Notes under the pieces: model-generated
The model's input: the letters and a program-made list of their open reading frames with translations, nothing else
Databases searched by the model: none
What the model was told of the DNA's origin: nothing
Program-made: the position numbers and the translations under genes
In this document: one piece after another, positions 1 to 4,252 of the stretch
Position numbering within the stretch: the stretch's first letter is position 1
How the letters are laid out: every line of letters begins with the position of its first letter
From: Actinomycetes bacterium
Lineage (GTDB): Bacteria; Actinomycetota; Actinomycetes; Actinomycetales; Actinomycetaceae
Assembly: GCA_023426345.1 (NCBI GenBank)
Contig: JAFAAX010000022.1
Span: 1-7,335 of the forward strand
Reading direction: 5' to 3'
Length of the DNA stretch: 7,335 nucleotides

Positions 1-43
1 GTCGGTCTGCGACGGTCGGGCCGGCCCCGGTGAGACTGGGGAT

Positions 44-637
44 TCAGATCAGCCAGCGGTTCTTCTGCACGATGCTCAGCGACTTCCACCACTTGCCGAG
101 GCCCCAGGTGTCGCCGCCGTAGAGCAGCGCGACGAGGATGAGGACCAGCGCATAGGCCCAGTGGTAGTCGACCAGCGGGTTCGTGCCCGCCTCGGCACCG
201 GCGATCGGCGGGAACTCGGCCAGCCACATGAGGAACATGATGAGCGAACCGGACACGGCGGCGACGCGCGTGCCGATGCCGAGCATGACGGCCAGGCCGA
301 CGCCCAGCATGCCGAGCATGAACAGCCAGTCGGCGGCCGGCGACGCGATCGACGAGAACAGGCCCGTGAACGGCTTGGCCTCGTCCAGGTGGCCGAGGAA
401 GCCCTGGGCCGGTGTGCCCCCGCGGATCCACGCCTTCTCCGAGGCGGTCGAGAAGCCCAGACCGAAGCACTTGTCCAGGAAGGCCCACAGGAAGATGAAG
501 CCGACCGACAGGCGGGCGATGGCCAGGGTGATGCGGGCGCCCTTCCCGGGCAGGACCTTCGACTGGGAGTCATCGGCGGCGATGACGCGGCCCGCGGTGG
601 CCGAGACGGCCGGCGAGCCCTTGGTGGTGGTACTCAT
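44..637 (-). CDS. DoxX-family integral membrane protein
   Basis: A 197-residue protein with about four membrane segments (roughly residues 35-55, 102-121, 124-141 and 159-174), which is the DoxX-family layout. The N-terminal 34 residues are polar and lie before the first helix. Recognisable actinobacterial DoxX features are the LDK motif at the end of helix 1 (54-56), the loop GFSTASEKAWIRGG (61-74) and a Gly-rich third helix. DoxX proteins are linked to redox and oxidative-stress membrane complexes, and some are annotated as thiosulfate:quinone dehydrogenase subunits; the exact substrate here is unknown. The start at 637 is chosen over a longer ORF reaching 733 because AAGGAG (645-650) sits 7 nt upstream and the extra 32 residues are low-complexity Arg/Pro-rich. 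A single Cys (57) follows LDK. It lies 124 nt downstream of the next gene on the same strand. The family call is firm; the function is inferred only. Confidence 0.92.
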   Translation of the reverse strand: MSTTTKGSPAVSATAGRVIAADDSQSKVLPGKGARITLAIARLSVGFIFLWAFLDKCFGLGFSTASEKAWIRGGTPAQGFLGHLDEAKPFTGLFSSIASPAADWLFMLGMLGVGLAVMLGIGTRVAAVSGSLIMFLMWLAEFPPIAGAEAGTNPLVDYHWAYALVLILVALLYGGDTWGLGKWWKSLSIVQKNRWLI

Positions 638-644
638 GATGTCT

Positions 645-650
645 CTCCTT
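645..650 (-). promoter_or_regulatory. Ribosome binding site of the DoxX gene
   Basis: AAGGAG on the minus strand, 7 nt before the ATG at 637. It decides the start: no comparable site precedes the upstream in-frame codons up to 733. Confidence 0.8.
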
Positions 651-660
651 GCACAACGGA

Positions 661-681
661 CCGCCGTCGCGGTGACGGCGG
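661..681 (-). promoter_or_regulatory. Leader hairpin upstream of the DoxX gene
   Basis: An 8-bp perfect inverted repeat, CCGCCGTC (661-668) and GACGGCGG (674-681), with a 5-nt loop. It lies 10 nt beyond the Shine-Dalgarno site in the presumed 5' leader. It could stabilise the leader or affect ribosome access. In DNA this GC-rich such stems also arise by chance, so a function is only suggested. Confidence 0.35.
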
Positions 682-708
682 GGGATGAGGGGGGAAGCCG
701 GCGGTGGC

Positions 709-752
709 CGGGTCTCCCGGCCGTCGGAGGCATCCGGCGACCGGGAGACCCG
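709..752 (-). terminator. Candidate hairpin terminator or attenuator after the two-pass membrane protein gene
   Basis: A 12-bp perfect inverted repeat, CGGGTCTCCCGG (709-720) and CCGGGAGACCCG (741-752), with a 20-nt loop. It starts 9 nt beyond the stop codon at 762. No T-run follows on either strand, so it is not a classical intrinsic terminator, but strong stems without a U-tail are common after actinobacterial genes. It could end the 762-1346 transcript or reduce read-through into the DoxX gene. Confidence 0.5.
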
Positions 753-761
753 CAGGGAGGA

Positions 762-1346
762 TCAGGCGCCCGCGCCGGCGGACGTCGGAGCCGAGGTCGA
801 GCCCGCGGCTCCGGCGGTCTTGTCCTTCAGACCGAACCAGCCGAGCCCGCCGAGGATCACGCCGACGACCAGCGCGCCGATGCCGATCCAGATGGCGATC
901 GTGCCGACCAGCCACCAGCCGTAGGCGTTGAGCAGCATGCCGCGCAGGGCGTCGCCCTGGAACAGGGTCGTCTTGAGGCCGGTCAGGGCCTGGCACTCGT
1001 CGGTGTCCTTCTGGGCGTCGTCCTTCGAGCACGCGCCCTGGGCCGAGGAGACCTCGGAGTAGGACTTGCCGTCGGACGCCTTCATCATGTGGGCGTAGAT
1101 GTAGTGGTTCGCATAGGCCTCGGCCTGCGGGCCGGTGGTCATCGGCTGGTCGCCGTACTTCTCCAGCGCGGCCTTCATGTCGTCGGTGGTGAGGGCATCG
1201 CCCGACGGCATCGTGATCTTCTCCTGGGACAGCTGGTCGGTGACGTAGCTGTGGGCGAAGTTGCCGCCGATCAGGGCGCCGACGCCCACCAGGATCAGGA
1301 CCACCGCGAAGACGCGGCTGAGGACTCGATAGACGGTACGTGACAT
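762..1346 (-). CDS. Two-pass membrane protein with extracytoplasmic domain, conserved hypothetical
   Basis: A 194-residue protein with one membrane helix near the N-terminus (about 11-28), an extracytoplasmic region (about 29-140), a second hydrophobic stretch (about 144-171) and an Ala/Ser/Gly-rich tail. The pattern QLSQEKI, then GPQAEAYANHYI..H, then GKSYSEV, then LRGMLLNAYGWW resembles a widespread actinobacterial membrane protein often mislabelled 'aromatic ring-opening dioxygenase LigA'. That comparison is from memory, and there is no sign of a dioxygenase. Two cysteines (106 and 118) in the outer domain could form a disulfide. The ATG at 1346 is preferred over the ATG at 1352 because CAGGAG (1355-1360) is 8 nt from the former and only 2 nt from the latter. 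An in-frame extension to 1682 has mixed third positions and is Arg-rich, so it was rejected. Same orientation as the DoxX gene. Function unknown. Confidence 0.85.
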   Translation of the reverse strand: MSRTVYRVLSRVFAVVLILVGVGALIGGNFAHSYVTDQLSQEKITMPSGDALTTDDMKAALEKYGDQPMTTGPQAEAYANHYIYAHMMKASDGKSYSEVSSAQGACSKDDAQKDTDECQALTGLKTTLFQGDALRGMLLNAYGWWLVGTIAIWIGIGALVVGVILGGLGWFGLKDKTAGAAGSTSAPTSAGAGA

Positions 1347-1354
1347 GTGCATGA

Positions 1355-1360
1355 CTCCTG
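1355..1360 (-). promoter_or_regulatory. Ribosome binding site deciding between two nearby ATG codons
   Basis: CAGGAG on the minus strand. Its spacing is 8 nt to the ATG at 1346 but 2 nt to the ATG at 1352, so translation should begin at 1346. Confidence 0.65.
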
Positions 1361-1371
1361 AAGGACATCCG

Positions 1372-1385
1372 TCGCCCGCGGGCGA
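1372..1385. repeat. 14-bp perfect palindrome in the leader of the two-pass membrane protein gene
   Basis: TCGCCCG followed by CGGGCGA, a perfect palindrome without a spacer, 26-39 bases upstream of the ATG at 1346. It could be a hairpin or a protein-binding site. The GC richness makes chance occurrence plausible. Confidence 0.3.
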
Positions 1386-1432
1386 GGGACTGATGGGAAA
1401 GGGACTCCGTCGAGGTCGGCGGCTCGGCCACA

Positions 1433-1438
1433 ATCTTA
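1433..1438 (-). promoter_or_regulatory. Possible -10 element for the two-pass membrane protein gene
   Basis: TAAGAT on the minus strand matches the actinobacterial TAnnnT-type -10 pattern and lies in one of the few AT-rich patches of this gap. It would give a leader of about 80 nt. No good -35 box is seen 16-19 bp upstream, so the call is weak. Confidence 0.3.
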
Positions 1439-1628
1439 CCGATCTGTTGGCGTTTTCCCAGCCGCCCGCGTCCACAGCCTTCCCCTGTCCTCGCGCAGGC
1501 GCGCCGACCCGGACGAGAGCGCGCATGACCTGCTTCGATAGGACACCACGGGCGACTGTGGAGAGCCTTCCCCCTCGGTCAGGTTGTCGTCGATCGCCGC
1601 CTCGCGCGACGGAGCCATCGTGGAGGAC

Positions 1629-1648
1629 GCCTGCCGCGCGCGGCAGGC
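1629..1648. repeat. 20-bp perfect palindrome
   Basis: GCCTGCCGCG followed directly by its reverse complement CGCGGCAGGC, with no spacer. It is in non-coding sequence about 280 bases upstream of the gene starting at 1346. As RNA it would form an 8-bp GC stem with a 4-nt loop; as DNA it would suit a dimeric regulator. No T-run follows on either strand. Confidence 0.6.
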
Positions 1649-1705
1649 CGGCAGTGATTCCTGACCGGATGCGAAGGGTCATGATCGCCTCCGAAACACG
1701 CGTCG

Positions 1706-1725
1706 ATCCGCAGGATCCTGCGGAT
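1706..1725. repeat. Second 20-bp perfect palindrome
   Basis: ATCCGCAGGA followed directly by TCCTGCGGAT. It is centred 77 bp from the palindrome at 1629-1648. Both contain the half-site pair CCTGC/GCAGG, although in opposite order about the centre. It lies about 65 bases upstream of the Shine-Dalgarno-like sequence of the small plus-strand ORF, which would suit an operator. It could equally be a hairpin. Confidence 0.6.
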
Positions 1726-1799
1726 TCTCACGTGGGCCGCGGTCGATCGGGAGCCCCCGACGCGCGCAGACGGAGGCCTGCCACAGCGGGGGAGGCACC

Positions 1800-1862
1800 A
1801 TGTCGCACCAGAGGACGGACCAAAGTCCTGAATCGTCGGGCGATTTTTTCGGCGCACCGTGA
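1800..1862 (+). CDS. Possible 20-residue peptide or N-terminal remnant of a lost gene
   Basis: The ATG at 1800 is preceded by a purine-rich run GGGGGAGG that ends 4 nt before it. It reads MSHQRTDQSPESSGDFFGAP and then TGA. The peptide is hydrophilic with no membrane segment. Its style (polar, ending GDFFGAP) is like the disordered N-terminus of some actinobacterial membrane proteins, so it may be the surviving start of a decayed gene. That reading is inference. Third positions are not strongly GC-rich, unlike the large genes here. The short Shine-Dalgarno spacing and small size keep confidence low. Confidence 0.3.
   Translation: MSHQRTDQSPESSGDFFGAP
1831..1849 (+). terminator. Weak hairpin followed by six Ts, plus strand
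   Basis: AATCG (1831-1835) and CGATT (1841-1845) form a 5-bp stem with a 5-nt loop. The T-run 1844-1849 completes an intrinsic-terminator shape facing the plus strand. A small stem GGAC/GTCC (1817-1828) precedes it. Six Ts are unusual in this GC-rich gap. No transcript that it would end is established, and the stem is short. It overlaps the 20-codon ORF. Confidence 0.3.
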
Positions 1863-1958
1863 TCTGGGCGATGAATTCCCGACCGCGCGGTCAGGACCGT
1901 GGCGCCATCCACTGGCCGTCGGTTCCCGGAGGGCCGTCCGACCGGTCAGGATTCAGGC

Positions 1959-2990
1959 TCAGCCCCAGCTCAGGCGATCGACCTCGTGGAGGACCAGCCC
2001 GATGACGCCGACCACCATCAGCGATGCGGAGACCGCCATCATCCGGGTCCGCCACCCGGCCTCCGCGACGAACTCCGCGAAGCCGTAGTTGCCCAGGCCG
2101 CCGCCTGGGGCGGCGATCGCCGCGAGGTCCAGGCCGGCCGTGGCGGCCAGCGCGCCGAGGATCCCCAGCGCGACGCAGCCCAGGGCGATCCAGCCCATCG
2201 CCCGCTGGGCGCCCACGGCGTGGCGCTCCCGCTGCTCCAGGGGGGCCAGCGCCAGCGCCCAGGCGCCTGTCACCAGGAGCGCGGCGATGACGTCGGAGGG
2301 GCGATGCCACGCGGAGACCATCACGGTCACGCCGGTCAGCGCCGTCCACGCCCACCCCGCCCAGGCGGCCGGCTCACGGAACCAGGCCGGCGCGACGATG
2401 ACCAGCGCCGCGGCCACCGAGGCCGCCACCGTCGTGTGCCCGGAGGGCAGCGAGTTCTGCACGACCGTCGTGATCCCCAGGTCGGGGCGGCTCAGGACGT
2501 GCTGGAGCAGCTGGGTCGTGGCGTTCGCGCCCGCCACCATGACCAGGGCGCGGCCCGCCAGCGTCGGGCGGCGGCGGAGGATCGCGACGACCGCGACGAA
2601 CACGGAGACGACCACCAGGCCCGGCGCCGAGATGACGCCCCGCACGGCGCCCTCCAGCGAGCCCAGCGCGCCGTTCCACGTCATGGTCGACTCCATGAGC
2701 ATCGTGTCGACGGCCTGCCCCCACCGGGTCGACAGGGCGGCGTGCGCGACCAGCGCCGTGCCCAGGCCGCAGACCAGCACCATCGCGAGGCGCCTGGTCA
2801 GCCTCGCCGAGTAGCCGGGCGGTCGCGGCGCGTACTGGACCGGGGCCGCCGGGTCGCCCCGGTCGGTCGGGCCGCCCCGGCCGGTCGAGGACCGCGGCCG
2901 GCGAGGGGCGCGGGAGCCGTCCCGGCTCGACGGGGCGCCGTCCGGCGCGGGATCCGCCTCCTCGGCATCGTCTGGAGGCGTCGCTGCCAT
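1959..2990 (-). CDS. PAP2-family membrane phosphatase
   Basis: A 343-residue integral membrane protein. Residues 1-66 are a polar, Arg/Pro-rich, probably disordered cytoplasmic tail. Hydrophobic segments follow at roughly 68-86, 122-138, 145-157, 187-203, 209-226, 233-249, 264-284 and 316-335. The PAP2 (type 2 phosphatidic acid phosphatase) signature is clear: R168-P169 of motif 1, PSGH at 182-185 of motif 2 and H229-R-P-S-D233 of motif 3, the last holding the nucleophile His and its Asp. The usual motif-1 Lys position is Gln163, and the Arg of the classic SR in motif 3 is absent. Family members remove phosphate from lipid phosphates or isoprenyl diphosphates at the outer membrane face; the substrate here is unknown. 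The ATG at 2990 has a weak GGGGAG just upstream. Longer in-frame starts run over the divergent YbjN gene and were rejected. It is divergent from the YbjN pair and is the only gene of its transcript visible here. Confidence 0.94.
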   Translation of the reverse strand: MAATPPDDAEEADPAPDGAPSSRDGSRAPRRPRSSTGRGGPTDRGDPAAPVQYAPRPPGYSARLTRRLAMVLVCGLGTALVAHAALSTRWGQAVDTMLMESTMTWNGALGSLEGAVRGVISAPGLVVVSVFVAVVAILRRRPTLAGRALVMVAGANATTQLLQHVLSRPDLGITTVVQNSLPSGHTTVAASVAAALVIVAPAWFREPAAWAGWAWTALTGVTVMVSAWHRPSDVIAALLVTGAWALALAPLEQRERHAVGAQRAMGWIALGCVALGILGALAATAGLDLAAIAAPGGGLGNYGFAEFVAEAGWRTRMMAVSASLMVVGVIGLVLHEVDRLSWG

Positions 2991-3041
2991 GGCTCCCCCT
3001 TCCGGTCCGTGTTCCGGCGCGCCGCAGGCGCGCGCACGCCC

Positions 3042-3047
3042 ACTGTA
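3042..3047 (-). promoter_or_regulatory. Possible -10 element of the PAP2 gene
   Basis: TACAGT on the minus strand fits the TAnnnT -10 pattern and lies 52 bases upstream of the PAP2 ATG in the divergent intergenic region. The -35 position (GAGAAG at 17-bp spacing) is poor. Confidence 0.35.
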
Positions 3048-3130
3048 GTGCCGGGACCGCCGGGCTTCTCCGAGCGTGTGGCGGGGCCGCCGCGCGACCC
3101 GCATCCCGCGCCCCGGGCGCCGCCCTCGGC

Positions 3131-3136
3131 TAGGGT
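3131..3136 (+). promoter_or_regulatory. Possible -10 element of the YbjN gene pair
   Basis: TAGGGT is a typical actinobacterial TAnnnT -10 hexamer in an otherwise very GC-rich stretch. Transcription would begin about 50 bases before the GTG at 3196. No clear -35 box is seen. Confidence 0.45.
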
Positions 3137-3181
3137 GGGGCCGTCCCATCGGGGAGCCGCGCCGCCCCCACATCCGCCCAC

Positions 3182-3187
3182 AGGAGG
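3182..3187 (+). promoter_or_regulatory. Ribosome binding site fixing the GTG start of the first YbjN gene
   Basis: AGGAGG, a near-ideal Shine-Dalgarno site, lies 8 nt before the GTG at 3196. It supports the GTG over the in-frame ATG at 3076, which lies upstream of the likely promoter. Confidence 0.8.
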
Positions 3188-3195
3188 GAGCACCC

Positions 3196-3666
3196 GTGTC
3201 CGGTCCGACGCCGGTCGATGCCGCACGCATCCGGTCGATGCTCAGCCGGGGCGATGTCGCCTTCGGCGATTACGACGACGCCGAGCTGGCCGTCCCCACG
3301 ACGAACGCGATCTACTTCTGGAACGCCTCGAACCCGCAGATCCTCCAGCTGCGCGGTCAGTGGCGGGGCCTGGCCGCAGACGACCACGCGTTCACCGCGC
3401 TGGCGGAGGAGGTCGCCCGCTGCAACTCGACGCGAACGGGTCCGAAGGCGTACCTGGCGCCGTTCGAGGACGGGCTGCGCTACGGGCTGATCGCCGAGTG
3501 CGACATCGTGGCGATCTCCGGTCTCACGGAACGCCAGCTCTCCTGCTTCTGCGAGACCTCCATGGGGATGATCATGTCCTTCTTCCACGACCTGGAGGAG
3601 ACCCTCCCGGAGCTCGTGACGTGGGAGGACCGCTCCGTCGCCTCCGACCGGTCGGAGGCCCTGTGA
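3196..3666 (+). CDS. YbjN-domain protein, first of a pair
   Basis: A soluble 156-residue protein matching the YbjN family (PF10722), small alpha/beta proteins with a fold like type III secretion chaperones and no settled biochemical role. Family features in order: an N-terminal helix (VDAARIRSML, 7-16); a strand region with AELAVPTTNAIYFW (29-42); ILQLRGQWRG (49-58), equivalent to the common 'lqvrgrW'; a helix and the GPKAYLAPFEDG segment (82-93), where relatives have 'fWPKayv..d'; and a C-terminal helix beginning GLTERQL (109-115) and ending MSFFHDLEE. There is no signal peptide or membrane helix. It has four cysteines (76, 102, 117, 119), two of them as CFC. It starts with GTG after a strong AGGAGG and overlaps the next gene by one base. 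Function unknown; a chaperone-like or regulatory role is inferred from the family. Confidence 0.91.
   Translation: MSGPTPVDAARIRSMLSRGDVAFGDYDDAELAVPTTNAIYFWNASNPQILQLRGQWRGLAADDHAFTALAEEVARCNSTRTGPKAYLAPFEDGLRYGLIAECDIVAISGLTERQLSCFCETSMGMIMSFFHDLEETLPELVTWEDRSVASDRSEAL
3654..3658 (+). promoter_or_regulatory. Ribosome binding site of the second YbjN gene, inside the first
   Basis: GGAGG lies within the last codons of the first YbjN gene, 7 nt before the ATG at 3666. The stop and start share one base (TGATG), so translational coupling is expected. Confidence 0.75.
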
Positions 3667-4157
3667 TGCCGCGGGCGCCCTACGCCGTCCCCGACGACCC
3701 GGCCATCCCCTACCCCGTCGACCTCGAGCGCCTGGAGCGGGTGCTCCGCGACATGGGGTACGCCGTCGACACGCTGGCCTCGGACCGCGCGGCCGGCGCG
3801 ATCTTCGACGACGTCCCCTTCCTCTTCACCTTCGACTCCCAGGACCGCTTCCTGTCCGTGAGGGCCGTCTGGGACACCGGGCTGGATCCGGCGGCGTCCT
3901 CCCAACCGCTGTTCGCCGCGGCCGACGGGTGGAACCGGGAGAAGTACTTCCCGACCGTCTACCGCGCCGTCGCCGAGTCGGGCACGTCCCTCGTCTTCGC
4001 CGACTTCGTCCTGGACACCCGGCCGGGCGTCACCGACGCGCAGCTGGCCGACAACCTGGCCGCCGGCATCTCGACGGGGATCAGCGCGATCCGCTACATG
4101 AAGGAGGCCTTCGGGCAGACGCTGGGCTGGACGCCGGACGGCGGGTCCGCCGCCTGA
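3666..4157 (+). CDS. YbjN-domain protein, second of a pair
   Basis: A soluble 163-residue protein of the same fold family as its upstream neighbour. It has a helix (VDLERLERVLRDMGY, 18-32), a strand block with PFLFTFDSQDRFLSVRAVW (51-69), a helix followed by DGWNREKYFPTVYRAV (87-102), equivalent to the 'NdwNrerfwPkay' segment of relatives, and a C-terminal helix opened by GVTDAQLADNL (121-131). It conserves the WNRE segment better than the first copy does, and has no cysteine. The ATG at 3666 overlaps the upstream TGA by one base and has GGAGG 7 nt before it, so the two proteins are probably made in matched amounts. Adjacent YbjN genes occur in other actinobacteria; a heterodimer is plausible but inferred. 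The helicase gene follows after 95 bases. Confidence 0.91.
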   Translation: MPRAPYAVPDDPAIPYPVDLERLERVLRDMGYAVDTLASDRAAGAIFDDVPFLFTFDSQDRFLSVRAVWDTGLDPAASSQPLFAAADGWNREKYFPTVYRAVAESGTSLVFADFVLDTRPGVTDAQLADNLAAGISTGISAIRYMKEAFGQTLGWTPDGGSAA

Positions 4158-4252
4158 CCGGGATCGTCCCGATCGCTCCCCCGCCTGCCGGCACCCGCGT
4201 GGAGCCCCGCACCCCGCAGCGCGGGCCCCCGCGCCTCGCTAGTCTGGGGCTC
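4158..4252 (+). promoter_or_regulatory. Short gap with small hairpins and a leaderless-type promoter for the helicase
   Basis: Two 5-bp stems, CGGGA/TCCCG (4159-4171) and CCCGC/GCGGG (4213-4225), may weakly end the YbjN transcript; neither has a T-run. TAGTCT at 4240-4245 matches a TAnnnT -10 element, and its end is only 7 bases from the GTG at 4253. Transcription should therefore begin at or next to the start codon. No -35 box is obvious. Confidence 0.5.

Larger units (their letters stand above)
1353..1958. other. 606-base gap without a convincing large gene
   Basis: This lies between the PAP2 gene (ending at 1959) and the start of the two-pass membrane protein gene, both on the minus strand. 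Open frames across it have mixed third-position composition, lack good starts or read as Arg/Pro/Ser-rich shadow protein. It holds the upstream region of the two-pass gene, perfect palindromes at 1372-1385, 1629-1648 and 1706-1725, a 20-codon plus-strand ORF with a Shine-Dalgarno-like sequence (1800-1862), and a weak hairpin with a T-run (1831-1849). No tRNA T-loop or other known RNA motif was recognised. Confidence 0.6.

Noticed and set aside
25..41. Hairpin CCCCGGT/ACTGGGG just after the DoxX stop as its terminator
   Set aside because: In minus-strand RNA one pair becomes an A-C mismatch, leaving a short stem, and no T-run follows. The true terminator may lie outside the window.
1347..1682. 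N-terminal extension of the two-pass membrane protein to an ATG at 1682 with GGAGG 5 nt upstream
   Set aside because: The 112 extra residues are Arg/Pro-rich with mixed codon third positions and include the palindrome 1629-1648. The ATG at 1346 has its own well-spaced ribosome site directly before the first membrane helix.
1353..1958. tRNA or known structured RNA in the long gap
   Set aside because: No GGTTCRANYCC-type T-arm, CCA end or cloverleaf pairing was found, and no familiar RNA motif was recognised.
1345..2088. Long plus-strand frame across the gap and the PAP2 3' end
   Set aside because: Arg/Pro/Thr-rich shadow reading, no ribosome site, antisense to the well-supported PAP2 gene.
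2991..3230. Extended PAP2 start at 3230
   Set aside because: It would cover the divergent promoter region and overlap the ribosome site and start of the first YbjN gene. The added residues are low-complexity.
3929..4252. Extended helicase start inside the second YbjN gene
   Set aside because: It lies in another frame of a well-supported gene; the leaderless GTG at 4253 explains the N-terminus better.
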